A stretch of DNA of 64,000 nucleotides, from assembly GCF_030464345.1 (NCBI RefSeq), contig NZ_VCYH01000006.1:142361-206360 (forward strand). Reading direction: 5' to 3'. The position numbers and the translations under genes were made by a program. Under the pieces are notes generated by a model. That model was not told where the DNA came from and searched no databases. It was given only the letters and a program-made list of their open reading frames with translations. This DNA is from Methanoculleus frigidifontis (GTDB lineage Archaea > Halobacteriota > Methanomicrobia > Methanomicrobiales > Methanoculleaceae). Each line of letters starts with the position of its first letter. Position 1 is the stretch's first letter. Shown one piece after another: positions 52,549-62,840 of this stretch.

Positions 52549-54768
52549 ATGATTAAGAGAAATATTTTGATGTTATGTATTGCAGTCGTTGCTGTCTGTA
52601 TGCTCACAGGAACAGCAACGGCTCAGCCGGTGGAATCCTGGAGTGAGAGTTTAACTGTTACTGCCGGGAGCTTCGAGCAGGATCTGACGTTTGGAACGGA
52701 CGCGAGCGGAACTGACGGATATGATCAGAATCTCGATACGCTCGCTCCCCCGGCGAGTCCCGGTGCAACGGTTGATGCATACTTCCCGATCACCGATGCC
52801 GTGTTCAATCGCCTCTACGGCGATATCCGGGGGAGTATAAATGCTGCCAACCCGGAACGGGTCTGGGATCTCCGGGTTCTCTCAAAGAACGATGATGCTC
52901 TTCTAGCATGGAATTCTGAGACCCTTCCTGCAGGCATCGATTTCACTATGCGTGCTGCCGGGTCGGAGTATGATATGAAGACTGACTCGTCGATACCTCT
53001 GGTGAAGAGCGCGGATGAGACTTCTGTGACAATCCGGGCACGGTACTCACCGCCGGTTCCGGTGGATGCGGCGTTCAGCGCCATACCCACGTCTGGTGAT
53101 GCTCCGCTCGATGTGCAGTTCACCGACGAGTCGACCGGTGATCCGACCTCGTGGACCTGGGACTTCGGCGACGGCGGGACGTCGACCGACCAGAATCCTT
53201 CGCACACGTACGCCACGCCCGGCACCTACACTGTTTCCCTGACGGTCGCGAACGCTGACGGTAGTACTGATACTGCGACAGAGAAGGACTACATCACCGT
53301 GAACGAGCCGCCTGCTTCAGTGGAAGCGGCGTTCAGCGCCGTGCCCACATCCGGCACCGCTCCACTTGCCGTGCAGTTCACCGACGAGTCGACCGGGGAT
53401 CCGGCCTCATGGGCTTGGGACTTCGGCGATGGCGGGACGTCGACCGACCAGAACCCTGAGCACACGTACGCCACGCCCGGCACCTACACGGTTTCGCTGA
53501 CGGTCTCGAAGGGTGTTGCGAGTGCCGGAATCCACGGCAGCCGGAGCCGGGTGCCTCACGGAGCGCCGCTGACGGTATCGAACGGCTTCGAGAGTGATAC
53601 CGAGACAAAAACTGATTATATTACTGTGACCGTTGCGCCGCCGGTTGCGGGCTTCTCCGCCTCGCCGACATCGGGGATTGCCCCGCTGACCGTCGCGTTC
53701 ACCGACGCCTCCACCGGCGATCCGACCTCGTGGCTCTGGAACTTCGGTGACGGCGACACATCGACGGAGCAGAGTCCCTCGCATATCTATGCCGCGGCCG
53801 GGACGTACACCGTCACCCTGACGGCGACGAATGCGGGAGGGAGCGACATCGAAGAGAAGGTGAACTATATCACAGTTGATGAACCGCTTGCCCCGCCGGT
53901 GGCGGCGTTCAGCGCTACCCCGCTCTCCGGGGATGCCGAGTTGACCGTGCAGTTCACCGACGAGTCGACCGGTGATCCGACCTCGTGGACCTGGGACTTC
54001 GGCGACGGCGGGACGTCGACCGACCAGAATCCTTCGCACACCTACTCTGCGCCCGGCACCTACACTGTCTCGCTGACGGCGACGAACGCTGACGGCAGCG
54101 ACACCGAGACGAAAACGGACTACATCACCGTGAACGAGGTGCTTGCCCCGCCGGTGGCGGCGTTCAGCGCCACACCCACATCCGGCACCGCTCCGCTGAC
54201 GGTGCAGTTCACCGATGAATCGACCGGGGTGATCGACACGTGCCGGTGGGACTTCGGTGACGGCGGGACATCGACCGACCAGAACCCGCAGCACACTTAT
54301 GGTGCGGCAGGCACCTATACGGTCGCGCTGACCGTTGCCAACGGTGCCGGGAGCTGCACCGAGGAGAAGGTCGGGTGCATCTGTGTAGCTCCCCCGGGAG
54401 AGTCCAAGGATCCCTACAGCAAAATCATATGGATGAAACAGCCGCACAAGATCGCGCCGCTGCTCCCGGTCTGGCTCGGCACGCCGGGCGGGTCGGACAG
54501 TGTCCTGGTGACCGATCCTGTGCAGGCGGTCTCTATCATGGGAAAGAGAAACCGCTGGAATGCCATCCCTGAGCTGCAGGGCGAACTCCTGGCTGCCAAA
54601 CTGAACATCAATGCAGGGTGCGACCCGGCGCCGATTGCGGGAATCATCGCTCTGGCGGATGCATTCCTCGCTGACCACGGCACATTCGACTGGTTCCGGA
54701 CGTCCCCGAGCCAGAGGGCTGCTGTCAATACCTGGGTCGATGCGCTCAAGGCGTATAACAACGCCTGA
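52549..54768 (+). CDS. Secreted multi-PKD protein
   Basis: A 739-residue secreted protein with signal peptide MLCIAVVAVCMLTGTATA (about 6-23). An N-terminal domain (about 25-165) precedes five PKD domains (about 170-615, each with DFGDGGTSTDQNP or a variant). The C-terminal part (KIAPLLPVWLGTPGGSDSVLVT to AYNNA) is a domain recurring at the end of bacterial and archaeal secreted proteins, no function known to me. No dockerin or anchor is seen. A 72-base in-frame insertion interrupts the second PKD, and a 95-base stretch is repeated exactly between PKD 1 and PKD 4. ATG 52549 starts the signal peptide. Confidence 0.83.
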   Translation: MIKRNILMLCIAVVAVCMLTGTATAQPVESWSESLTVTAGSFEQDLTFGTDASGTDGYDQNLDTLAPPASPGATVDAYFPITDAVFNRLYGDIRGSINAANPERVWDLRVLSKNDDALLAWNSETLPAGIDFTMRAAGSEYDMKTDSSIPLVKSADETSVTIRARYSPPVPVDAAFSAIPTSGDAPLDVQFTDESTGDPTSWTWDFGDGGTSTDQNPSHTYATPGTYTVSLTVANADGSTDTATEKDYITVNEPPASVEAAFSAVPTSGTAPLAVQFTDESTGDPASWAWDFGDGGTSTDQNPEHTYATPGTYTVSLTVSKGVASAGIHGSRSRVPHGAPLTVSNGFESDTETKTDYITVTVAPPVAGFSASPTSGIAPLTVAFTDASTGDPTSWLWNFGDGDTSTEQSPSHIYAAAGTYTVTLTATNAGGSDIEEKVNYITVDEPLAPPVAAFSATPLSGDAELTVQFTDESTGDPTSWTWDFGDGGTSTDQNPSHTYSAPGTYTVSLTATNADGSDTETKTDYITVNEVLAPPVAAFSATPTSGTAPLTVQFTDESTGVIDTCRWDFGDGGTSTDQNPQHTYGAAGTYTVALTVANGAGSCTEEKVGCICVAPPGESKDPYSKIIWMKQPHKIAPLLPVWLGTPGGSDSVLVTDPVQAVSIMGKRNRWNAIPELQGELLAAKLNINAGCDPAPIAGIIALADAFLADHGTFDWFRTSPSQRAAVNTWVDALKAYNNA
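53113..53207 (+). repeat. Exact 95-base PKD-coding repeat, copy 1
   Basis: Identical, base for base, to 53947-54041 (offset 834), inside the same gene. It spans the WTWDFGDGG core of PKD 1 and PKD 4 and suggests recent gene conversion or module duplication. Confidence 0.9.
53497..53582 (+). repeat. 72-base in-frame insertion flanked by 14-base direct repeats
   Basis: CTGACGGTCTCGAA (53497-53510) recurs with one change at 53569-53582. The 72 bases from one copy to the other add 24 residues (KGVASAGIHGSRSRVPHGAP and flanks) in the last strands of PKD 2, unlike any other PKD in the window. It contains an imperfect palindrome GGCAGCCGGAGCCGGGTGCC (about 53536-53555). Confidence 0.7.
53947..54041 (+). 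repeat. Exact 95-base PKD-coding repeat, copy 2
   Basis: Partner of 53113-53207; see that entry. Confidence 0.9.
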
Positions 54769-55219
54769 TCCTTTTTTGACCCTGAGGACAGCCCGGTGGG
54801 GAGCCGATCGGCAACCGGCCGTGGCCACTCCCGGGAGGGTGAGGTGGGATCGGCCACTCCCCCGGCCGAAACGGGGGCCGGATCGGCATTCTTTTCCAGT
54901 GTTTCCGACCGTTTCCGGGGTTGGAATTCGCTCCGGGAAATCGGGCGGAAAATTGCACCAGAATTCCGGAAAACTCGAATAATTGCAGGCCTATATCGGC
55001 GATATGAGCCAGGGTAATTTCCCGGAGGATGTCTACCATAGCTCGACCCGAGATCGGCCGTCTACGGGCTTCTGTGTGGGTTGATATTTCTGGGAATCCG
55101 GCTGGAATTGGCGATATTTAAACATTGCCTGACCGGCGCGGCGGACGTTCGTGCGCCGTTTTTCCCGGCGAAAAAGAGATCGGGCGGGAAGAATCCGGTT
55201 TCTCCCGTCCGGGGCGCCA
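54769..55219. other. Convergent intergenic region
   Basis: About 450 bases between two convergent surface-protein genes. A T-run at 54771-54777 probably terminates the PKD gene. GGCCACTCCC occurs twice (about 54821 and 54853) in a very GC-rich block, and CGCCGTTTTTCCCGGCG (55156-55172) forms a hairpin that may end the minus-strand gene. No gene seen. Confidence 0.4.
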
Positions 55220-56425
55220 TCACCGTCGTCGCCACAGAGCCAGCAGCACACAGACCGCTGCCATCGCCACAAGGGTGCCGAAGCCCGGCGTCGCCTGGCC
55301 GGGCTCTGCTGTGTCGCGAAGTTTCATCATCCAGGCGTCCGTCGCCCCCATCTCCGGGAATGTAATCCCGGCAAGGATGTATCCGCCGTCATCGGTCAGG
55401 TCGGCGGCATACGCACCGCCGTGCGGGAAGGTTAGATTCCACTCTACCGTTCCTCGGTCGTCCGTTTTCATGGCGACCGCATCATCGTTGATCTGCCCTG
55501 CAATCAGGTATCCGCCGCCCGGTGCCTGCAGGGCTGCCCAGCCGTCCAGCCCCTGCACCCGGCTCTTCCAGAGCTCGTTCCCTTCCGCATCGACTCTGGC
55601 ATACCAGAAGCTTCCCGTGACGATATAACCGCCGTCGAACGTCTCCCCCAGGGCGTAGACCGACGGAAGATCGAGGTTTCTGCTCCAGCGTTCGGTCCCA
55701 TCGGCCTCAAGCCGGATCAGGAACGCGTCCCCGGCATCGTACGCGAACGGTGACTTCGTTCCTCCAAGGATATATCCGCCGTCGTCCGTCTGCTGCCCGG
55801 CGTAGGCTGCTCTCCCTGCAAAACTCCGATTCCAGGTCTGGTTCCCCTCAGAGTCGGTCTTCGTGATGATCGCGTCGGTGTCCTCCGTCGACCCCGCAGG
55901 ATTCCAGGTCCATCCGATGAGGGCGTACCCGCCGTCCGTCGTCTGCCGTACGACCGATGCCTTCTGCCCTTCAAAGGCGGCGTTCCAGACGATATTTCCA
56001 GCGTCGTCGGTCTTGATCAGGTACGCCGTACCCATAGCACCGGTCGTCTCTCCCGGCGTGACCGCGATGGTGTTTGCAGCTATCGCGTATCCCCCATCGC
56101 CTGTCTGGATGACACTGCTCGCTGTCAGCCCGTCATACGTTCTGTTCCATGCCTCGTTTCCGGCGCTGTCCGTCCTGACGAGCAGCAGGTCTTCAGGTTC
56201 GGAAAAGTTTGTGCCGATGCTGCTCCCGGCGGCGATATATCCGCCGTCTGCGATCTGCTGGACTGATTCGAATTTATTTTTCAGATCTGCGCTGAAGGTC
56301 GCGTTCCATTCGATGGCGGGTGCCTCCTGCGCGGCAGCCCCCTGCACGATGAGGAGCAGACATGCAAGCAGGCCGATGAACGGCATAAACAGGTATCTTC
56401 CATGCAGCCGGGTGATAATGTTCAT
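55220..56425 (-). CDS. Secreted propeller protein with a PGF-type C-terminal sorting tail
   Basis: A 401-residue secreted protein. Signal peptide FMPFIGLLACLLLIVQGAAA (about 12-31). Repeats of about 45-60 residues with DGGYIxAG..., DAxxxxTDxxGNxxWNRTF alternate to about residue 365 and form a propeller related to, but divergent from, the dockerin propellers. The C-terminus ATPGFGTLVAMAAVCVLLALWRRR has the PGF motif, a membrane helix and basic end typical of archaeosortase substrates, so it is probably processed and lipid-attached. The start is ATG 56425; upstream in-frame codons lack a signal peptide. Confidence 0.82.
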   Translation of the reverse strand: MNIITRLHGRYLFMPFIGLLACLLLIVQGAAAQEAPAIEWNATFSADLKNKFESVQQIADGGYIAAGSSIGTNFSEPEDLLLVRTDSAGNEAWNRTYDGLTASSVIQTGDGGYAIAANTIAVTPGETTGAMGTAYLIKTDDAGNIVWNAAFEGQKASVVRQTTDGGYALIGWTWNPAGSTEDTDAIITKTDSEGNQTWNRSFAGRAAYAGQQTDDGGYILGGTKSPFAYDAGDAFLIRLEADGTERWSRNLDLPSVYALGETFDGGYIVTGSFWYARVDAEGNELWKSRVQGLDGWAALQAPGGGYLIAGQINDDAVAMKTDDRGTVEWNLTFPHGGAYAADLTDDGGYILAGITFPEMGATDAWMMKLRDTAEPGQATPGFGTLVAMAAVCVLLALWRRR

Positions 56426-56555
56426 GAGAAATCGTACCGGGTTTGAGGCGCCGCTGAAAAAACGTAGTGGTCGGTAGCCCGGCGGCGACGGTCGGGGACA
56501 ATCGGAAATACTTCGGCAATTGATTAATGACCGTTCACCTCCAATAGGTACCCCA
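56426..56555. promoter_or_regulatory. Divergent promoter region
   Basis: 130 bases between a surface protein gene (minus) and endA (plus). It includes A/T-rich pieces near 56500-56527 (GGAAATAC, TTGATTAATGA) but no textbook TATA box. Confidence 0.3.
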
Positions 56556-57563
56556 GTGAAGGCGACATTTGACGGCATGTGGGTGCGGCTCCGCGGCGAG
56601 GGGCGCACACTCTACGAGCAGGGCGGGTACGGCAGGCCGGAAGGGGGCGGTCTGCGTCTGGCACCGGAGGAGGCGCTCTATCTCATGGAGCGGAGCAAGA
56701 TCGAAGTCCAGAACTATGATTTCGACACATTGCTCGGTCATTTTACCGAAAAGCAGAATTTCATCAGGAGTTATCTCGTCTACCGTGATATCCGTGAGCG
56801 AGGGTATGTCGTTCAGCCGGGGCCGCACGACTTCCGGGTATTCCGGCGAGGGCACAAACCGGGAGGGGGAAAGTCCCAGTACCTTGTACGTGTCCTCTCC
56901 GAGCGCGATCTCATCGACTTTGACACGGTCAGCAGCGACGTCCTTACTGCAACCAATATGCGGAAACAGTACGTTCTGGCGGTGGTGGACGACGAGGACG
57001 AGCTGACCTACTATGAAGTCCGGGTTCACGACCTTCCGGCAGTCGAGTCTGCTGCCGGGTGCGAACCGGTGCAGGCTGCGGTATACGGCACGTACGCCCT
57101 GGCGCACCTCCCCCCCGGATCGGGGATCGAAGAGTGCTGGTATGGGAAACGGCTGGATGCAGAGCGCCTGATGCTCCAGCCGGTCGAGGCGCTCTATCTT
57201 ATCCGCGAGGGCTGCCTCTCCCTCCACGCGAACGCCGCCCCGGTCGATGCAGATACGTTCCTTACTGCAGTGGCAGAGGAAGATGTGGAGATCCGGGAGA
57301 AAGAACGGGTCTTCGCTGATCTCCGGGACAAAGGCTACATTCCGCGAACCGGATATAAGTTCGGCCATCATTTCCGGGTCTACTCCGGGAAGAAGAGCCA
57401 CTCGGAGATGCTGGTGCACGCCATACTCACGGGGACGGCGCTTCCCATGAGCACCATCTCCCGTTCGGTCCGGCTCGCCCACAGCGTCAAAAAGAAGATG
57501 CTGTTTGGCTGCGTACAGAATAGCGATATCAGATATATCGAATTTACCCGAATCAAACTGTGA
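56556..57563 (+). CDS. endA: tRNA-intron endonuclease (two-repeat type)
   Basis: A 335-residue endonuclease that removes introns from pre-tRNA. The polypeptide contains two EndA repeats. The N-terminal repeat (about 30-170) is the degenerate structural half; the C-terminal repeat has the catalytic pattern, TGYKFGHHFRVYSGKKSHSEMLVHAI (Tyr and His) and AHSVKKKMLFGCVQ (Lys). This is the alpha2-type enzyme typical of many Euryarchaeota. The start is uncertain; GTG 56556 precedes the conserved VKATFDG, but TTG 56520 or ATG 56577 are possible. Its stop overlaps the next gene. Confidence 0.88.
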   Translation: MKATFDGMWVRLRGEGRTLYEQGGYGRPEGGGLRLAPEEALYLMERSKIEVQNYDFDTLLGHFTEKQNFIRSYLVYRDIRERGYVVQPGPHDFRVFRRGHKPGGGKSQYLVRVLSERDLIDFDTVSSDVLTATNMRKQYVLAVVDDEDELTYYEVRVHDLPAVESAAGCEPVQAAVYGTYALAHLPPGSGIEECWYGKRLDAERLMLQPVEALYLIREGCLSLHANAAPVDADTFLTAVAEEDVEIREKERVFADLRDKGYIPRTGYKFGHHFRVYSGKKSHSEMLVHAILTGTALPMSTISRSVRLAHSVKKKMLFGCVQNSDIRYIEFTRIKL

Positions 57564-58828
57564 GCGTCGTTTCCATGCAATCCGGAATGAACCCGTGGTC
57601 AAATAATGAGGCAGTCGATACCGAGAAACTCTTCAGCGAATTCGGCATCGAGCCGATCGGGCCGGTCGCAGAGACTCTCCCCGATGTCCCGGCATTTATG
57701 CGGCGGGGGATCGTTATCGGTCACCGTGACTACCAGCGGATCGCCGAGGCGATCCGGAACAGAACCCCGTTCCACGTGCTCAGCGGCTTCATGCCGTCGG
57801 GCCTCCCGCACCTCGGGCACCTGATGGTGATGAAGGAGATGGTCTGGCACGTCCAGCAGGGCGGGAACGGCTACGTGGCCATTGCGGACCGGGAAGCGCA
57901 CGCAGTCCGTGGGGTTTCGTGGGAAAAGTGCCGCGAATACGGGAAAGAGTATCTCAAATGCCTCTACGCCCTCGGCTTTGAGGGGACGCACTACTTCCAG
58001 AGCCGCAACGACCGCCTCAAAGACCTCGCATTCGAGTCGTCCACGAAGGTGAACTTCTCAGACCTTGCCGCCATCTACGGATTTGGTCAGGAGACGTCGC
58101 TTGCGCACGCGGTGAGCGTGATCACCCAGGTGGCCGATATCATCTACCCGCAGCTGGATGCCGGCCCTGCGCCCACGATCGTCCCGGTCGGGCTCGATCA
58201 GGACCCGCACATCCGGCTCACCCGTGACGTGGCGTACAAACTCCGGATGTTCACGGTGGAAGACCGCGGCGCTTACATCTCGGTACGGTCGAAGAACGCT
58301 CCGGAGGAGGCACTTGCGGCCGTGCATAAGGCTTTTTCCGGCTCGAAGAAGTACGAAGGGCATGTCGACGTCCCCGGCGCATCGCTCGGCCGGGTCGGCG
58401 AGGTCGTCCGGGGTATCGAGATCGAGCACGGCGGTTTCGGGTTCTGCTCCCCCTCTTCGACCTACCATATCTTCATGCCCGGCCTGCAGGGCGGCAAGAT
58501 GTCGAGCAGCGTCCCCGAGAGTTCGTTCGGGTTCTACGAGTCCGAAAAAGCGATCAGAAAGAAGATCATGGCGGGGCTGACCGGGGGTCGGATGACGCTC
58601 GAGGAGCAGAAACGCCTGGGCGGCGAGCCGGGCCGCTGTTCTATCTTCCTCTTAAATCTCTTCCACATGCTGGAGGACGACGCCGAACTTGCCGAACTCC
58701 GGCGCCGGTGCGTGGGAGGCGAGCTGACGTGCGGGCAGTGCAAGAAGGAGACGCTCGAGCGGGTGCTGGCGTTCGTCGGCGACCTGCGCGAGAAGATGGA
58801 TGCGGTTGAGCATATGGTGGAGGTGTAA
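57560..58828 (+). CDS. trpS: Tryptophan-tRNA ligase
   Basis: A 422-residue class I aminoacyl-tRNA synthetase of the archaeal/eukaryotic type. The HIGH motif appears as SGLPHLGHLMV (about 88) and the KMSKS motif as GGKMSSSVPES (about 315). Other family stretches: FQSRND, PTIVPVGLDQDPHIRLTRD, ISVRSKNAPEE. GTG 57560 overlaps the endA stop; ATG 57575 and 57587 (MNPWS) are alternatives. The gene is first in a synthetase cluster with pheS and pheT. Confidence 0.95.
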   Translation: MSVVSMQSGMNPWSNNEAVDTEKLFSEFGIEPIGPVAETLPDVPAFMRRGIVIGHRDYQRIAEAIRNRTPFHVLSGFMPSGLPHLGHLMVMKEMVWHVQQGGNGYVAIADREAHAVRGVSWEKCREYGKEYLKCLYALGFEGTHYFQSRNDRLKDLAFESSTKVNFSDLAAIYGFGQETSLAHAVSVITQVADIIYPQLDAGPAPTIVPVGLDQDPHIRLTRDVAYKLRMFTVEDRGAYISVRSKNAPEEALAAVHKAFSGSKKYEGHVDVPGASLGRVGEVVRGIEIEHGGFGFCSPSSTYHIFMPGLQGGKMSSSVPESSFGFYESEKAIRKKIMAGLTGGRMTLEEQKRLGGEPGRCSIFLLNLFHMLEDDAELAELRRRCVGGELTCGQCKKETLERVLAFVGDLREKMDAVEHMVEV

Positions 58829-58831
58829 CGG

Positions 58832-60283
58832 GTGGAACTGACGTTAAACGAGAAGAGACTGCTGGTGGCTCTCGAGCCCCTCGGTCCGATCGATGCGGCA
58901 ACACTTGCCGACCGGATGGGCGCCCGAAAGGAAGCGGTCGTGCAGTACGCGCTTCTGGCGAGTGACCGGGGTCTTGCCAGCCTTGAGAAGAATATCAGAA
59001 CGGTCTACTCCCTGACCGAAGAGGGGCAGAAATATGCCGGAGAGGGGCTGCCCGAACGCCAGCTCCTGGAGAGTTTTGATGAGGAGATCCCGATGCGCGA
59101 TCTCCAGCAGCACCCCCTTGCGCGGATCGGCATCGGCTGGATGCGGAAAAAAGGCTGGATCGCCATCAAAGACGGTATCGTCAGCAAAACCGGCACCGAT
59201 GCTCCCGGTGCAGACGAACAGGCCTTTGCAGAGCTCACTGAAGGATCGGTCGACACGGGCCTTTCGGGAATCGCGGACCTCCAGAAGCGCGGCCTCGTTG
59301 AGGAGACCGAGACCGTCCGGTATACCGTCGCCATAACGCCGGAAGGCCGTGCTCTGGTTACAAAAGGCCTCGATCTCCGTGAGGAGGTGGGCACGCTCAC
59401 CCGTGAGCAGATCATCACCGGCGAATGGCAGAACCTGAACCTCCGGCGCTACAGCGTGGAGAAACTCCCAAAGAGGGTGTATCCCGGCAAGAACCATCCC
59501 TACCAGCGGCTGCTCGACGAGATGCGCCGGATCCTCCTCGATATGGGCTTTACCGAGATCCAGGGCGGTATCGTGCAGAGCTCGTTCTGGAACTTCGACG
59601 CCCTCTTCCAGCCGCAGGACCATCCGGCACGCGAGATGCAGGACACCTTCTTCCTCTCCGAGAACCAGCAGCTTCCGCCCGGCTACGAGCGGGTGCGGGA
59701 CATGCACGAGCACGGGGGCGGGACCTCCTCGACCGGCTGGGGAGGGGCATGGAGCACTGCCAAGGCCGAGCAGTGTGTCCTCCGGACGCACACCACCTGC
59801 CTCTCCATCCGGCACCTCGCCGAGAATCCGAAGCCTCCGGTCAAGGCGTTCGGGATCGGTCGGGTCTACCGGCGCGAGGCGATCGACCCGACCCACCTGC
59901 CGGAGTTCGAGCAGCTCGAGGGGATCGTGATGGACGAAGGACTGAACTTCCGCCACCTGCTCGGCTTCCTGCGGGAGTTCTACGCCAAGATGGGGTTCGA
60001 TAAAGTCCGGTTCCGGCCGGGCTACTTCCCCTACACCGAGCCCTCCGTAGAGCCCGAGGTCTACGTGGACGGCCTCGGATGGGTGGAGCTCGGCGGTGCC
60101 GGGATCTTCCGGCAGGAAGTAACCGCCCCGTGCGGCATCGAGTACCCGGTGCTGGCCTGGGGGCTCGGCGTCAGCCGCCTTGCCATGCTGAAACTGGGGC
60201 TTCGCGACCTGCGGCACCTCTACCGGAGCGACGTTGAATGGCTGCGCCAGACGCCGGTGCTTGCCGGAAGGCTGGAGGAGTGA
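58832..60283 (+). CDS. pheS: Phenylalanine-tRNA ligase subunit alpha
   Basis: A 483-residue class II synthetase catalytic subunit of the archaeal type, with N-terminal winged-helix tRNA-binding domains (about 1-170) and the catalytic core from about 195. Motif 2 region [22 protein letters not shown] and motif 3 [15 protein letters not shown] ... [13 protein letters not shown] are intact, as is the [12 protein letters not shown] loop. It starts with GTG 3 bases after the trpS stop and is followed 7 bases later by pheT. Confidence 0.96.
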   Translation: MELTLNEKRLLVALEPLGPIDAATLADRMGARKEAVVQYALLASDRGLASLEKNIRTVYSLTEEGQKYAGEGLPERQLLESFDEEIPMRDLQQHPLARIGIGWMRKKGWIAIKDGIVSKTGTDAPGADEQAFAELTEGSVDTGLSGIADLQKRGLVEETETVRYTVAITPEGRALVTKGLDLREEVGTLTREQIITGEWQNLNLRRYSVEKLPKRVYPGKNHPYQRLLDEMRRILLDMGFTEIQGGIVQSSFWNFDALFQPQDHPAREMQDTFFLSENQQLPPGYERVRDMHEHGGGTSSTGWGGAWSTAKAEQCVLRTHTTCLSIRHLAENPKPPVKAFGIGRVYRREAIDPTHLPEFEQLEGIVMDEGLNFRHLLGFLREFYAKMGFDKVRFRPGYFPYTEPSVEPEVYVDGLGWVELGGAGIFRQEVTAPCGIEYPVLAWGLGVSRLAMLKLGLRDLRHLYRSDVEWLRQTPVLAGRLEE

Positions 60284-60290
60284 GAGAGCG

Positions 60291-61952
60291 ATGCCGATTA
60301 TTACCCTGCCATACGCCTACCTGGAACGCCTCACCGGCGTGGATAAGGAGATCATTCTCGATCGCGTGCCGATGTTCGGCGCCGATATCGAGCGTATCGA
60401 AGAGGACCACGCGGACGTCGAGTTCTTCGCGAACCGGCCGGACCTCTTCTCTCCCGAGGGTGTCGCCCGGGCGTTGCGGGGGTTCTTCGGGCTCGAAGAG
60501 GGGCTGCGGACCTACGATGTCCGGCCTTCGGGGATCACGTTCTCGATCGACCCCGGGCTTGCGGCCATCCGGCCGTATCTCGGCTCGGCGGTTATCCGGA
60601 ACGTCTCCTTCGACGAAGAGTCGATCGAGAGCCTGATGGGGCTGCAGGAGTCGCTGCACTGGGCGGTCGGCCGCGGCCGCGGAAAGGTGGCGATCGGCGT
60701 CCATGACCTCGACACGGTCAGGTCGCCCTTCCGCTACCTGGCTTCGCCCCGGGATCGCTCCTTTGTGCCCCTGGACTTTGAACGGGAGATGACTCTGGAG
60801 GAGATGCTCGCAGAGCACCCGAAGGGGCGCGACTATGCCCACCTGGTGGAAAAGTTCCTGCGCTTCCCGCTGATCGTCGACGCAGACGACCGCGTCCTCT
60901 CGTTCCCGCCGATCATCAACGGCGAGCTGACCCGGGTCACCACAGAGACTAGGAACATCCTGCTGGATACGACCGGCACCGACCGAAAAGCGGTGATGAC
61001 CGCGGTCAACATCATCTGCACCGCTCTTGCCGAGACGGGTGCAGACGTAGAGTCGGTCACCGTCGAGGGGGTGGAGATGCCGTCGCTTGCGCCGGTGGAG
61101 CGGGTCGTCTCGACGGCCGAGTGCAGCGGGCTGCTCGGCCTCCCGCTCACGCCGGAAAGCATGGCAGCGCTCCTGCGCCGGATGCGCTACGGTGCCCGGC
61201 CGCTCGATGCCGACGCCGACGCCGTCCGGGTGCAGGTGCCGTGCTACCGGGCCGACATCCTGCATGACTGGGATCTCTTCGAAGATGTTGCGATCGCGTA
61301 CGGCTACGGCGAGATAACCGCCGACCTCCCCGCGACATTCACCATCGGCCGCGAACACCCGATCAGCGCAATCAGCGGCGCCGCCCGCACGGTCATGACC
61401 GGGCTCGGGTATCTCGAGGCGATGCCGTTTACCCTGACGAACGAGCGTGTCCTCTATGGCCGCATGCAGCGCGAGCAGTCCGCGGGCGCACTTCGGCTCC
61501 TGCACCCCATCTCGGAGGAGCAGACCGTCGTCCGCACAGATATCCTCCCGCTCCTCATGGAGGCGCTGCAGCTGAACAAGCACCGCGAGCTGCCGCAACG
61601 GCTCTTTGCGGCCGGCGACGTCGTCTCCGATCTGGTCACCTATCAGACAGCGGCCGCGGTCAGCATTCACCCCGGCGCCGACTTCTCGGAGGCGTATGCG
61701 GCGGCGGACGTGCTCTGCCGGGAGCTCGGGCTCGACTACTCGGCCGTTGAGTCGGACGATCCAGCGTTCATCGACGGACGCCGCGGCGACATTATCGTGG
61801 GCGGGAAAAAAGCCGGGGTCTTCGGTGAGATCCACCCCGGCGTCCTGAATGCATTCGAGCTCGAACACCCGGTCGCGGCGCTCGAGCTCGATCTCAGAGC
61901 CGTACCGGGATACCCCGGGCAGCCAGGTGCTCCTTCACCTGGCGTACGGTGA
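60291..61952 (+). CDS. pheT: Phenylalanine-tRNA ligase subunit beta
   Basis: A 553-residue archaeal-type beta subunit: N-terminal [17 protein letters not shown]3/B4-type middle domain with [16 protein letters not shown] and [14 protein letters not shown], then B5 and catalytic-like C-terminal domain ([81 protein letters not shown]). GGAGG lies before the ATG. The last 59 bases overlap the 3' end of hisF on the other strand, and the final 15 residues ([16 protein letters not shown]) are not conserved. Confidence 0.96.
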   Translation: MPIITLPYAYLERLTGVDKEIILDRVPMFGADIERIEEDHADVEFFANRPDLFSPEGVARALRGFFGLEEGLRTYDVRPSGITFSIDPGLAAIRPYLGSAVIRNVSFDEESIESLMGLQESLHWAVGRGRGKVAIGVHDLDTVRSPFRYLASPRDRSFVPLDFEREMTLEEMLAEHPKGRDYAHLVEKFLRFPLIVDADDRVLSFPPIINGELTRVTTETRNILLDTTGTDRKAVMTAVNIICTALAETGADVESVTVEGVEMPSLAPVERVVSTAECSGLLGLPLTPESMAALLRRMRYGARPLDADADAVRVQVPCYRADILHDWDLFEDVAIAYGYGEITADLPATFTIGREHPISAISGAARTVMTGLGYLEAMPFTLTNERVLYGRMQREQSAGALRLLHPISEEQTVVRTDILPLLMEALQLNKHRELPQRLFAAGDVVSDLVTYQTAAAVSIHPGADFSEAYAAADVLCRELGLDYSAVESDDPAFIDGRRGDIIVGGKKAGVFGEIHPGVLNAFELEHPVAALELDLRAVPGYPGQPGAPSPGVR

Positions 61953-62700
61953 ACTCGCCGTAGTGGAAGACGCTCGCCGCAAGGCAGGCGTCCGCCCTGC
62001 CGGCGACGAATCCGTCGTAAAAGTGGTCGAGGGTGCCCACCCCGCCGCTTGCGATGACCGGGATGCCGACCCTCTCCGAGATGGCGGAGGTGATCGCGAT
62101 ATCAAACCCGGCCTTCGTCCCGTCGGTCTCCATGCTGGTGAGCAGGATCTCCCCTGCACCCCGCTCTTCTGCGTTCTTCGCCCACGTGACGGCGTCGATG
62201 CCGGTCGGTCTGCTGCCGCCGTAGATGACGACCTCGTACCAGCACGTCCGGCCGTCCGGAAGCTCGATTCCGGTCGTGCCCAATCTCTCCTCGAAGTTTC
62301 GCCGCACGTCCATGGCGACGACGATGCACTGGGTCCCGAAGCGTTCCGCTCCCCTGCTGATCAGGGTCGGGTCCTGCACGGCGCTCGTGTTGATGCTCAC
62401 CTTGTCGGCGCCGGCGCGGAGGAGCTGCTGCATATCCTCGAGCGTCCGGATGCCCCCGCCGACGGTGAGGGGGAGGAAGAGCTGGTCGGCGGCACGGGAG
62501 ACCACCTCAATGATCGTGCCCCGCTGCTCTTTCGATGCGGTGATATCCAGGAAGACCACCTCGTCCGCCCCCTGTTCGTTGTAGCGCTGCGCCAGCTCGA
62601 CGGGATCGCCTGCATCCCGGAGGTTCAGGAAGTTGGTGCCCTTGACCACGCGTCCGTCCTTGAGGTCAAGGCAGGGGATGATCCGCTTTGTCAGAACCAT
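61894..62700 (-). CDS. hisF: Imidazole glycerol phosphate synthase subunit HisF
   Basis: A 268-residue TIM-barrel cyclase converting PRFAR and ammonia to imidazole glycerol phosphate and AICAR in histidine synthesis, with HisH as partner. Start [21 protein letters not shown]; catalytic Asp residues in CLDLKDG (D11) and INTSAVQDP (D130 region); phosphate sites VGGGIRT and ASGGVGT. ATG 62700 was chosen for the conserved N-terminus. It is the only minus-strand gene in this stretch, and hisH is not adjacent. Confidence 0.96.
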   Translation of the reverse strand: MVLTKRIIPCLDLKDGRVVKGTNFLNLRDAGDPVELAQRYNEQGADEVVFLDITASKEQRGTIIEVVSRAADQLFLPLTVGGGIRTLEDMQQLLRAGADKVSINTSAVQDPTLISRGAERFGTQCIVVAMDVRRNFEERLGTTGIELPDGRTCWYEVVIYGGSRPTGIDAVTWAKNAEERGAGEILLTSMETDGTKAGFDIAITSAISERVGIPVIASGGVGTLDHFYDGFVAGRADACLAASVFHYGEFTVRQVKEHLAARGIPVRL

Positions 62701-62840
62701 GATAGTAGATGGGCGAGGGATACCTTGATGCTTTCCGAGATGCACGTCCCGTTTGGCAGGGGTTAAGTACTGCGAAGGGGAACCTGTTAGGCAGAACGAA
62801 GAGACGAGAGAATTCTGTCTCTGCGAATACAGGTGCTTTT
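62701..62840. other. Divergent gap between hisF and the SAH hydrolase gene
   Basis: 140 bases without a gene. GGTTAAGTACTGCG (about 62760) and nearby AT-rich pieces may form promoters for either gene; nothing certain. Confidence 0.3.

Noticed and set aside
41026..54768. Transposase or integrase associated with the surface island
   Set aside because: Despite the mosaic composition, no transposase, integrase, terminal inverted repeat or tRNA attachment site was seen.
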